Assembly (NCBI GenBank): GCA_963677215.1
Contig: OY781919.1
Coordinates: forward strand, 1,736,001-1,800,000
Direction of reading: 5' to 3'
From: G963676795 sp963677215
Lineage (GTDB): Bacteria; Desulfobacterota; Desulfuromonadia; Desulfuromonadales; Geopsychrobacteraceae
Length of the DNA stretch: 64,000 nt
Position numbers and translations under genes: made by a program. Under the pieces are notes generated by a model, which was not told where the DNA came from, made no database searches, and saw only the letters and a program-made list of their open reading frames with translations. Below are positions 8,616 through 15,740 of this stretch, piece by piece. The stretch's first letter is position 1. Each line of letters opens with the position of its first letter.

Positions 8616-9731
8616 ATGGTAAACCGAATTTCTGTCAACAAAGTCATCATCGCCCTGCTCGTACTCTGGGCGGTTGTTCTGCTCTCGACGGCGGATGCCT
8701 CGCGGATCAAGGAGCTGGCCCAGATCGAAGGGGTGCGCGCCAACCAGCTGGTCGGTTACGGTCTGGTGGTCGGCCTGAACGGCACTGGGGACAGCTCCAG
8801 CACCGAGTTCACCATCCAGTCGCTGGCCAACATGATGGAGCGACTCGGGGTGACCGTCGATCCGGCGGAGGTCAAGGTTGATAACGTTGCCGCTGTCATG
8901 GTGACCGCTGAACTTCCGGCCTTTGCCCGGGCCGGCAGTTCGATCGATGTCACCGTCTCGTCGATCGGCGATGCGGAGAATCTGGCTGGCGGAACCCTGC
9001 TGATGACGCCGCTCAAGGCGGGGGACGGTCAAGTTTATGCCGTTGCCCAGGGCGCACTGGTGGTCGGTTCGCTGGCCTTCGGCGGCAAGGCCGCCAAGGT
9101 GCAGAAGAACCATCCGACGGCGGGACGTATTCCGGGCGGGGCTTTTGTCGAGCGGGAGGTTCCTTTTGTCTTCGGCCAGGACTCGGCATTGAACTACCGT
9201 CTCAAGGATGCCGATTTTACCACCATGTCGCGGATGACCGCGGCGGTCAACAGTCATTTCGGTGGCCCCTACGCAAAAGCTGTCGATGGCGGTGAGATGA
9301 GCGTTCAGATTCCGAAAAGTTATCTGAATAATGTCGTTGGTTTTGTCGCTGATCTGGAGCGTCTAGAAGTGGCTCCGGATACCCTGGCGCGGATTGTGGT
9401 CAACGAAAAGACCGGAACCATTGTCATGGGTGAAAATGTCAGAATTTCGACAGTGGCGGTTTCTCACGGCAATCTGAGTCTGATTATCAGTGAATCCGAA
9501 GACGTCTCTCAGCCGGCCCCCTTGTCTCAGGGGCAGACGACCGTTTCGCCGCAGACCCAGGTCGGTGTGACAGAAGAAGACGGTGAACTGGTTGTCCTCG
9601 AACAGGGGGTCAGTATCGGTGATGTCGCCTCAGCTCTGAATGCGATCGGCGCCTCCCCGCGCGATCTGATTGCCATCTTCCAGGCGATCAAGGCGGCCGG
9701 TGCCATGTATGCCGACCTGGTGGTTCTGTAG
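8616..9731 (+). CDS. flgI: Flagellar P-ring protein FlgI
   Basis: FlgI polymerises into the periplasmic P-ring. The 371-residue protein has a signal peptide (hydrophobic residues 10-24, cleavage near TADAS) followed by the family start RIKELAQIEGVRANQLVGYG and LVVGLNGTGD. Further blocks include NVAAVMVTAELPAF, GGTLLMTPLKAGDGQVYAVA and the C-terminal INAIGASPRDLIAI-like helix. No strong ribosome binding site is visible before the ATG. The upstream palindromic repeat separates it from flgH by 182 bases, so it may be partly uncoupled from flgH. Confidence 0.96.
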   Translation: MVNRISVNKVIIALLVLWAVVLLSTADASRIKELAQIEGVRANQLVGYGLVVGLNGTGDSSSTEFTIQSLANMMERLGVTVDPAEVKVDNVAAVMVTAELPAFARAGSSIDVTVSSIGDAENLAGGTLLMTPLKAGDGQVYAVAQGALVVGSLAFGGKAAKVQKNHPTAGRIPGGAFVEREVPFVFGQDSALNYRLKDADFTTMSRMTAAVNSHFGGPYAKAVDGGEMSVQIPKSYLNNVVGFVADLERLEVAPDTLARIVVNEKTGTIVMGENVRISTVAVSHGNLSLIISESEDVSQPAPLSQGQTTVSPQTQVGVTEEDGELVVLEQGVSIGDVASALNAIGASPRDLIAIFQAIKAAGAMYADLVVL

Positions 9732-9770
9732 CCTGGTTGTTTTGAAAATTAAAGCATAACCAAACAAAAG

Positions 9771-9832
9771 CCACGGAGGCATGGAGCTTTCAGAGAATAT
9801 ATGCTCTCTCTGTTCTCAGTGACTCCGTGGTG
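9771..9832. repeat. CCACGGAG-type inverted repeat between flgI and flgJ
   Basis: The sequence AGCCACGGAGGCATGGAG is followed about 30 bases later by GACTCCGTGG. The arms CCACGGAG and CTCCGTGG form a hairpin. Elements with alternating CCACGGAG/CACGGAG words are common dispersed intergenic repeats in deltaproteobacterial genomes (general knowledge). Only this copy is seen in the window. It sits in the flgJ leader and could alter message stability there. Confidence 0.6.
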
Positions 9833-9871
9833 AAGGATTCTGGTTTATTACTCTTGATGGCAGGCAACGAT

Positions 9872-10174
9872 ATGGATCCAAAGATTGACACCGTACAGAT
9901 CATGAGCCAGGTCACCAGCCAGGCGCCGAAGGCGAAAAAAGGCCAGGATCCTGAAAAGCTCAAAGAGGTCTGTCAGCAGTTCGAGGCGATCTTCATTCAG
10001 CAGATCTATAAGGAAATGCGCAACACTATTCCGAATGAAGGGTATATCCCGCGGGGTAATGCTGATGACATGTATGCCCAGCTGCAGGACATGGAAGCGG
10101 CAAAAATGACCGCCGAGCGTGGGGGGATCGGCCTCGCCGAAATGATGTTGCAGCAGCTGATGGATGAAAAATGA
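9872..10174 (+). CDS. flgJ: Short FlgJ: rod-binding domain only
   Basis: FlgJ caps the growing rod. This protein is about 100 residues and contains only the rod-binding domain (KLKEVCQQFEAIFIQQIYKEMRNTIPNEG, then MEAAKMTAERGGIGLAEMM). It lacks the C-terminal peptidoglycan hydrolase domain of the enterobacterial protein, as is usual in deltaproteobacteria, so another hydrolase must open the wall. The ATG at 9872 is preceded by GGCAGG at suitable spacing. In-frame ATG codons at 9857 and 9827 are alternatives; the latter would start inside the upstream repeat. Confidence 0.88.
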   Translation: MDPKIDTVQIMSQVTSQAPKAKKGQDPEKLKEVCQQFEAIFIQQIYKEMRNTIPNEGYIPRGNADDMYAQLQDMEAAKMTAERGGIGLAEMMLQQLMDEK

Positions 10175-10282
10175 TCCTGCGCCAGCCCTTTTGAATCCGG
10201 CGTAAGGTTTTTGCCGTCGTCTCTTGCCCTCCTGCCTGTAACGAATCAGTTACCTTTTGAAAGAATCCTTACAAAAAATCCC

Positions 10283-10310
10283 TAAAGAAACTCCGGCGAG
10301 GAGTCGATAT
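10283..10310 (+). promoter_or_regulatory. Candidate sigma-28 promoter for the flgM segment
   Basis: TAAA at 10283-10286 and GTCGATAT at 10303-10310 are separated by 16 bases. This resembles the FliA consensus TAAA-N15-GCCGATAA, and the spacing is the same as in the better flagellin promoter at 53912-53939. It sits 33 bases before the first gene of the 10343-14586 segment. Late-class transcription of flgM, flgK and flgL is expected from other systems. Confidence 0.65.
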
Positions 10311-10342
10311 AGTTCCAAGGAGTAATCATGGAGGATTAGACG

Positions 10343-10882
10343 ATGGAACGTATCGAAGGTACAAAATCATCAGCTCCGCTTGCAACTACATCGCAGGAAG
10401 CGAAGAAAAACAATAAGTTGGAGAAAGATCCGGTTACTGTTGAGGATCGTGTGACTTTGAGTGAGCCTGATTCTGCCGGGCAGACCTACGGACCTGGGCT
10501 CAAGGTCGGTTCCGCTTATGACTTGTTACGCAACCTGGTGATCAAGACTCTGCAGGACCAGGGTGTTCAGCTTCAGATCAGTACCGGCGATACGACGATC
10601 GATCTGACGACCCTCACCCCGGAAGAAGCCCAGGACCTGATCTCTGAAGATGGTTACTTCGGCGTCGAAAAAACATCTCAACGGATCGTTGATTTTGCCA
10701 TTAATGCCTATGGTGGTGACCCGGCCCGTCTCCAGGAGATGAAAGACGCGATTGATCAGGGCTTTGTCGACGCTCAGGAAGCTTTCGGTGGTGAGCTGCC
10801 GGAGATTTCGCAGCAGACTTACGAAGCGATTATGGATAAACTGGATGCTTTTGCAGCCCAGTTTGAGAATAACGAGGAATAG
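10343..10882 (+). CDS. Conserved flagellar-locus protein of unknown function (DUF5610-like)
   Basis: This 179-residue soluble protein has a charged, probably disordered first third and an ordered C-terminal part with TSQRIVDFAINAYGGDPAR, then the helical stretch GELPEISQQTYEAIMDKLDAF. The pattern matches proteins found beside flgM in Geobacter-type flagellar loci, sometimes misannotated as hydrogenase-4 component G; I think of the C-terminal part as DUF5610-like. GGAGG lies eight bases before the start, and the sigma-28 candidate promoter is just upstream. It lacks a signal peptide and membrane segment. A role in late assembly is inferred from context only. Confidence 0.75.
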   Translation: MERIEGTKSSAPLATTSQEAKKNNKLEKDPVTVEDRVTLSEPDSAGQTYGPGLKVGSAYDLLRNLVIKTLQDQGVQLQISTGDTTIDLTTLTPEEAQDLISEDGYFGVEKTSQRIVDFAINAYGGDPARLQEMKDAIDQGFVDAQEAFGGELPEISQQTYEAIMDKLDAFAAQFENNEE

Positions 10883-10891
10883 GAGGCCGTC

Positions 10892-11185
10892 ATGGTCGAT
10901 AAAATTTACGGTGGAAAAGGGTTTGCCCCTCTCGGTTCCGTTGGTTATACCGCTAAATCCGGTACGGCCAAGAAGACCGACGCCGGTGCCAAGGCGGGGG
11001 ATCGAGTCGATTTTTCCAGTGCTTTGCAAGAGGCCACTAAGGCTCAGGAGAGCAGCTCTATGCAGGAGACAGCCAGGGCAGAAAAAATTCAGGCACTCAA
11101 AAGCCAGATCGAGAATGGTACTTATCAGCCCGACCTTGAAAAGGTCGCTTCCAGTCTTCTGCCCTTCATTATGAAGGATGTCTGA
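10892..11185 (+). CDS. flgM: Anti-sigma-28 factor FlgM
   Basis: FlgM binds FliA and is exported through the completed hook, releasing late gene expression. The 97-residue protein has a disordered N-terminus and the family C-terminal sigma-binding helices: DRVDFSSALQEA, then RAEKIQALKSQIENGTYQPD and LEKVASSLLPF. This Q-I-x-x-G-x-Y-x-x-D pattern is diagnostic. AATAGGAGG precedes the start. It stands two bases from flgN. Confidence 0.92.
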   Translation: MVDKIYGGKGFAPLGSVGYTAKSGTAKKTDAGAKAGDRVDFSSALQEATKAQESSSMQETARAEKIQALKSQIENGTYQPDLEKVASSLLPFIMKDV

Positions 11186-11187
11186 AA

Positions 11188-11541
11188 ATGACTGCCGTTG
11201 ATGTCAGAACGCAACTCGAAACCTTGCTTGACCTGCTGCGCCAGGAGCGTGAATGCGCCATGGCTCTCGATATGCAGGGCCTGCAGAAGGTTGTCGAGAA
11301 AAAGGAAGCTCTGCTGGCAGGGTTGAGTCTTGAGCGTGAAGATGTTGCGGGTATGGAAGATCTTCTGCGCAAGATCGATAATGAAAACAGACGTAATGCC
11401 TTTTTGCTCTGGACCGGTTTGAACTGGGTTCGGGATATGATGGGCTTTTTCGGTACCGCAGCCATGCCACGGGTTTATGGCCACGGCGGTCATTCAAGGG
11501 TTTTGGCACAGGGCGGGCGGTTACTGTCAGGGAAGGTGTGA
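11188..11541 (+). CDS. flgN: FlgN-like chaperone for hook-associated proteins
   Basis: This 117-residue protein is mostly long amphipathic helices: LETLLDLLRQERECAMALDM followed by the LQKVVEKKEALLAGLSLE stretch. That is the FlgN pattern of a helical export chaperone for FlgK and FlgL, encoded immediately downstream. It begins two bases after flgM and its stop codon is one base before the flgK ATG. Sequence conservation in this family is low, so context carries much of the call. Confidence 0.85.
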   Translation: MTAVDVRTQLETLLDLLRQERECAMALDMQGLQKVVEKKEALLAGLSLEREDVAGMEDLLRKIDNENRRNAFLLWTGLNWVRDMMGFFGTAAMPRVYGHGGHSRVLAQGGRLLSGKV

Positions 11542-11542
11542 T

Positions 11543-12925
11543 ATGGGTTTAAATGCAGCTCTCAATTCCGGGCGTACTTCGCTGCAGACCAATCAGAAGG
11601 CGATCGAGATCACCGGTCTCAATATCGCTAATGTCAATACCGAAGGTTACTCACGCCAGACCCCGAACCTTACCCCCTATCCAGCACTCGCTTTCGGCGA
11701 TTTCTTTATCGGCACCGGGGTAACTGTCGGTTCCGTAGAACGTTCCCACGATGTTTTTCTCGATGGTCAGATCAAAGACAAATCAGCTGATGTCGGTTTA
11801 GAGAGCAGCATGGCCAATCCTCTGGCAGAACTTGAGAGGGTTCTGAACATTGATGATGGCAGCCTTTCCGATGAGTTTGACCAGTTTTTTGACGCCTGGC
11901 GACAGTTGTCGACCAATCCGGGTGGCGAGGTCGAGCGGCAACAGGTGCTGCAGCGCGGCGAACTGATCGGCGATGCCTTCGCCAATATCTATAATGAGAC
12001 CCAGCAGGTCATCAAAAACATCAACAGCACCATCGTCTCGAAGATCGACGGGGTCAACCTGGCCGTTGATGAGATTGCTCAGCTGAACAACCGGATATCA
12101 TCTCTGGAGCTTTCCGGTCAGGACGCCAACTCCGACCGTGATCGTCGCGACTATCTTCTCAAGAACCTGGCCGAAACGATCGGAGGGACCAGTTTTGAAA
12201 CCTCGAACGGCAACGTTTCAGTGCAGCTGGCCAATGGCATGCCGCTGGTCGAAGGCAACGAAGCGACCCACATCAACCCTGTTTATAACGGGACCGAAGT
12301 CAACCTGCAGCTCGATTACGGGACCGCCACTATCGATCTGGATCGGACGGCCATGGGCGGGGAATTTCGCGGCCTCTATGAGGTGCGAGATGTGATTATC
12401 CCCAACGCCGTCAATCGTCTCGATCAACTGGCTTATACCTTCGCCAGTGAAGTCAATGCCATGCACCAGGCCGGGACCGATCTGAACGGCAATCCGGGGC
12501 AGGATTTTTTCGTTCAACCAGCGGCTGTCACTGATGCAGCTGCCTCGCTGACGATGAGCATCACCATGACGGCTGAAATCGCTGCAGGAACCTCTGCTGC
12601 TCCCGGTGACAACACCAATTCCCTGGCCATTCTTCAGCTTGAGCAGCAGCAGTTTGCGGCCTTGGGTGGCAACGATACCTTCGTCTCCTATTATGGGAAA
12701 ATCGTTTCGACCGTTGGCGTTGAGGCGGCCCGTAATACTCAGGCCAAACAGGGGTATGAAGACAGTCTGATCCAGTTGCAGAATCTGCGCGACGGCATCG
12801 ACGGGGTTTCCCTGGAAGATGAGATGATCAACCTGATGCAATACCAGAAAGGCTTCGAGGCTTCAGCCAAGTTTCTGTCGACAGTTGACGAGATGATGGG
12901 AACACTGCTGACACTGAAAAGTTAG
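11543..12925 (+). CDS. flgK: Hook-associated protein 1, FlgK
   Basis: FlgK forms the first hook-filament junction. The ATG at 11543 gives the canonical N-terminus GLNAALNSGRTSLQTNQKAI followed by NIANVNTEGYSRQ; an earlier in-frame start would lie inside flgN. The 460-residue protein has a C-terminal rod/hook helix with the GVSLEDEMINLMQYQKGFEA motif. GGAAGG precedes the start. It is a flagellar export substrate without a signal peptide, probably chaperoned by the FlgN upstream. Confidence 0.95.
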   Translation: MGLNAALNSGRTSLQTNQKAIEITGLNIANVNTEGYSRQTPNLTPYPALAFGDFFIGTGVTVGSVERSHDVFLDGQIKDKSADVGLESSMANPLAELERVLNIDDGSLSDEFDQFFDAWRQLSTNPGGEVERQQVLQRGELIGDAFANIYNETQQVIKNINSTIVSKIDGVNLAVDEIAQLNNRISSLELSGQDANSDRDRRDYLLKNLAETIGGTSFETSNGNVSVQLANGMPLVEGNEATHINPVYNGTEVNLQLDYGTATIDLDRTAMGGEFRGLYEVRDVIIPNAVNRLDQLAYTFASEVNAMHQAGTDLNGNPGQDFFVQPAAVTDAAASLTMSITMTAEIAAGTSAAPGDNTNSLAILQLEQQQFAALGGNDTFVSYYGKIVSTVGVEAARNTQAKQGYEDSLIQLQNLRDGIDGVSLEDEMINLMQYQKGFEASAKFLSTVDEMMGTLLTLKS

Positions 12926-12932
12926 GTGATTT

Positions 12933-13868
12933 ATGAGAGCGACCCAGACCACGACATATCGCAGCCTGCAGGCGTTCCTTGACCGGACCAGTGACAAGCT
13001 GCAGAGCCTGCAACTACAGGCGGCGACCGGCAAGCGGATCAACCGTCCGTCGGACGATCCCACAGCAATCAGCCCTGTTTTGAGTGCCCGTACCCAGATT
13101 CAGACCTCTGACCGCTACATTGAAACGATCGAAACGGGAAGTGACCGGATCGAAAACATGGATGGGTATCTTGATAGTATCGAGAATACCCTGGTTCGGG
13201 TTAAAGAGATCAATATCGCCGTTATCAATGGCTCATTGAGCGATGAGGACAGGGCCACCTTTGCCGATGAGGTTCATCAGATCAGGGAAACCCTGCTTTC
13301 CGATGCCAATGCCAGTGTTGATGGTAAATATCTTTTTGCCGGATTCAATGAAAAAACGACACCCTTTGTCCTGAATCCGAATTATCCTGCAACCGAACCG
13401 AACCCGGTGACCTATACCGGTGATGACGGTGAGCTCGAATATGAAATCGCTCCAAATGAACTTATCAAGGTCAATATGCCCGGAAACGGGTTCCTGATGG
13501 GCGATTTCAATTTTGACGGAACGACAGACGCTGGGGCTTACGACATCTTTTCTGTCGTGACTCAGTTGGAACAGGACATCCGTAACAATGATACGACTGC
13601 GTTGGCCAATTCGCTGGATACTATAGAGAATGCGACCAACCAGATCCGCAGCCAGAGAAGCCTGTCAGGAAATGTCGGCAGTCGTTTGGAGACGGCTCTT
13701 TCCCATATGGAGCAGATCAAGATCGATATGGAGGAGTTCCGTTCCCGATATGAGGATGCCGATCTGCTTGAGACTATCACCGACATGCAGCAGCAGGAAC
13801 AGAGTTTTCAGGCAGCTCTGAACGTGACCGGCAAGGTATCTGAGTTGTCGATTCTTGACTATCTGTAA
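12933..13868 (+). CDS. flgL: Hook-associated protein 3, FlgL
   Basis: FlgL forms the second junction between hook and filament. The 311-residue protein starts with RATQTTTYRSLQAFLDRTSD and the flagellin-like GKRINRPSDDPTAIS block near residue 32. It ends with a flagellin-like C-terminal helix (LETITDMQQQEQSFQAALNV). It starts seven bases after flgK and precedes csrA, as in many late flagellar operons. Confidence 0.94.
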   Translation: MRATQTTTYRSLQAFLDRTSDKLQSLQLQAATGKRINRPSDDPTAISPVLSARTQIQTSDRYIETIETGSDRIENMDGYLDSIENTLVRVKEINIAVINGSLSDEDRATFADEVHQIRETLLSDANASVDGKYLFAGFNEKTTPFVLNPNYPATEPNPVTYTGDDGELEYEIAPNELIKVNMPGNGFLMGDFNFDGTTDAGAYDIFSVVTQLEQDIRNNDTTALANSLDTIENATNQIRSQRSLSGNVGSRLETALSHMEQIKIDMEEFRSRYEDADLLETITDMQQQEQSFQAALNVTGKVSELSILDYL

Positions 13869-13927
13869 CATCAGGTAACCAACAACCGAACGCGGAGGCG
13901 ATCGGACAATCAGCCAGGAGGCGCAAT

Positions 13928-14164
13928 ATGTTAGTTCTGACCCGCAAACCAGGAGAAGGAATCATCATCGGTGACGATGTCAAGATTACCATAGTCGAAC
14001 TCAAGGGAGGCGGCGTCCGGATCGGAGTTGATGCTCCTCGAGATATGAAGGTTCACCGTCAGGAAGTATTTGATAGAATCAAAGAGGAGAACATGGAGGC
14101 TGCAAAGTGGGACATTGCCGATCTGAACGAGTTAAGCAGCATCATCAAGCCGGGGAGGGACTAG
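13928..14164 (+). CDS. csrA: Carbon storage regulator CsrA
   Basis: CsrA is a dimeric RNA-binding protein that blocks translation by binding GGA motifs. The 78-residue protein begins MLVLTRKPGEGIIIGDDVKI and contains the RIGVDAPRDMKVHRQEVF block with the RNA-binding arginine. AGGAGG lies nine bases before the ATG. The 59-base leader between flgL and csrA holds three GGA trinucleotides (13894, 13904, 13917), so autoregulation is possible. Its antagonist FliW is the next gene. The main predicted target is the flagellin leader at 53947-54074. Confidence 0.96.
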   Translation: MLVLTRKPGEGIIIGDDVKITIVELKGGGVRIGVDAPRDMKVHRQEVFDRIKEENMEAAKWDIADLNELSSIIKPGRD

Positions 14165-14166
14165 CC

Positions 14167-14586
14167 ATGAACAAAATCCAATCCCGTTTTGGCGAAATCG
14201 AATACGATCCGGACAGCACCTTGTATTTTCCAGAAGGTTTGATCGGCTTTGAAGCTCTGCGCCATTTTATCGTCATGCCGAATGAAAAAGAGGGGCCGCT
14301 TTTCTGGATTCAGAGCGTAGATGACCCCCAGGTTGCATTTGTCCTGACCGACCCGACCGATTTTTACTTCGATTATCTGGTGGCCCCTGATCAGCGGGAA
14401 AGACAGAAGCTGGGAATCGAAGAAGACGATGAATGCCTGGTCACTGTCATCGTCACTGTTCCGCCAAGCCGCAAGGTGACAATGAACCTGGCTGCACCTA
14501 TCCTGTTCGCTCCCAAAACCAACAGGGCTCTTCAGGTTGTTCTTGAAGGGACGAATTTCAGTACACAGACTCCACTTCCCGACTGA
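14167..14586 (+). CDS. fliW: Flagellar assembly factor FliW, CsrA antagonist
   Basis: FliW binds CsrA and is displaced by unpolymerised flagellin, coupling flagellin translation to secretion. The ATG at 14167, two bases after csrA, gives a 139-residue protein of standard length; an in-frame start inside csrA is less likely. Family features include FPEGLIGFEALRHFIV, the WIQSVDDPQVAFVL block and a C-terminal NLAAPILFAPKTNRALQVVL stretch. csrA-fliW adjacency is the typical arrangement outside the gammaproteobacteria. Confidence 0.95.
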   Translation: MNKIQSRFGEIEYDPDSTLYFPEGLIGFEALRHFIVMPNEKEGPLFWIQSVDDPQVAFVLTDPTDFYFDYLVAPDQRERQKLGIEEDDECLVTVIVTVPPSRKVTMNLAAPILFAPKTNRALQVVLEGTNFSTQTPLPD

Positions 14587-14610
14587 TGAAGAGGGATTTC
14601 AGCTAATTTT

Positions 14611-14645
14611 AAAAGCTGCAGCTGGGGAAGCTGCAGCTTTTTGTG
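14611..14645 (+). terminator. Intrinsic terminator after fliW
   Basis: A perfect 13-base inverted repeat, AAAAGCTGCAGCT (14611-14623) and AGCTGCAGCTTTT (14629-14641), encloses a GGGGA loop, and the right arm runs into a T tract. It separates the flagellar operon from the glycan island. Confidence 0.88.
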
Positions 14646-14668
14646 TATATTGATATATGTCCTTATGT

Positions 14669-14696
14669 TAATCCTATTTGCTGAACATTTCGATAA
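14669..14696 (+). promoter_or_regulatory. Possible sigma-28-like promoter before pseB
   Basis: TAAT at 14669-14672, a 16-base spacer and TTCGATAA at 14689-14696 match the layout of the two better sigma-28 candidates in the window, with weaker boxes. It lies 33 bases before the pseB GTG. If real, it would bring flagellin glycosylation under FliA control. Confidence 0.38.
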
Positions 14697-14729
14697 GAAT
14701 ACTCTTTTGATCCTTGTTTGGAGGATAGT

Positions 14730-15740
14730 GTGCTAAATGGCAAATCAATTCTGATTACTGGCGGCACGGGATCATTCGGCCAGAAATTTGTCGAGGTCCT
14801 GTTCCGGGATTACCCGGATGTCGAGAGAGTGGTCATCTTCTCCCGGGATGAGCTGAAGCAGTTTGAAATGGCGCAGCGCTTTCCGAAATCCCGCTACGGG
14901 CAGATTCGCTATTTCCTCGGCGACGTGCGTGACAAGGACCGGGTCAAGCGTGCTCTGGAGGGGATCGATATCGTCATCCATGCAGCTGCACTCAAGCAGG
15001 TTCCGGCGGCAGAATACAACCCCTTTGAAGTCATCAAGACAAATGTTCTGGGTGCTCAGAATATCATCGATGCCTGTTTTGATCTGGAGATTGAAAAGGT
15101 CATAGCCTTAAGTACCGACAAGGCTGCCGCTCCGATCAACCTTTACGGTGCAACCAAGCTCTGTTCCGACAAACTCTTTGTTGCTGCCAACAACATGAAA
15201 GGGAAGCGGGATATCAGACTTTCCGTTGTCAGGTACGGTAATGTTCTTGGCAGTCGTGGCAGTGTCATTCCTTTTTTTCTGAAAAAAAAGCAGGAGGGTA
15301 CTTCCATCCCTATTACTGACAAAAGGATGACCCGTTTCAGTATTACGCTGGATCAGGGAGTTGCTTTTGTTTTCAAAGCCTTGGAAGTCATGCTCGGGGG
15401 GGAGATTTTTGTTCCCAAGATTCCGAGCGTTCGTATCACCGATCTGGCTGAAGCTATTGCACCAGGGATACCGCAGGAAGTTATCGGCATACGGCCGGGC
15501 GAAAAAATCGACGAAGAGATGATTACTGAGACCGACGGACCGAACACTCTGGAGTTTGAGAACTATTACACGATTCTTCCGTCGATCGATTTTTTTGACA
15601 GACAGAAGCTGAAGAGGTCTTTCAAAGGTAAGAAATGTCCGGCCGGATTTAAATATAACAGTGGTAATAATCCTGAATGGCTGAGCGTGGAACAAATTCG
15701 AACCCTGGTCGCAGGTTATATTGCTGAATATGGCGAATGA
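14730..15740 (+). CDS. pseB: UDP-GlcNAc 4,6-dehydratase (inverting), PseB
   Basis: PseB starts pseudaminic acid synthesis by converting UDP-GlcNAc to UDP-2-acetamido-2,6-dideoxy-arabino-hex-4-ulose. The GTG at 14730 is chosen because GGAGG ends five bases before it and the protein then begins LNGKSILITGGTGSFG, as in known PseB; a TTG 12 bases earlier is the alternative. The 336-residue SDR-type enzyme has the NAD motif TGGTGSFG, then STDKAAAPINLYGATK with the Y-x3-K pair near residue 140. A T7 run and an A8 run occur at 15272-15289. The end overlaps pseC by 11 bases. Confidence 0.93.
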   Translation: MLNGKSILITGGTGSFGQKFVEVLFRDYPDVERVVIFSRDELKQFEMAQRFPKSRYGQIRYFLGDVRDKDRVKRALEGIDIVIHAAALKQVPAAEYNPFEVIKTNVLGAQNIIDACFDLEIEKVIALSTDKAAAPINLYGATKLCSDKLFVAANNMKGKRDIRLSVVRYGNVLGSRGSVIPFFLKKKQEGTSIPITDKRMTRFSITLDQGVAFVFKALEVMLGGEIFVPKIPSVRITDLAEAIAPGIPQEVIGIRPGEKIDEEMITETDGPNTLEFENYYTILPSIDFFDRQKLKRSFKGKKCPAGFKYNSGNNPEWLSVEQIRTLVAGYIAEYGE

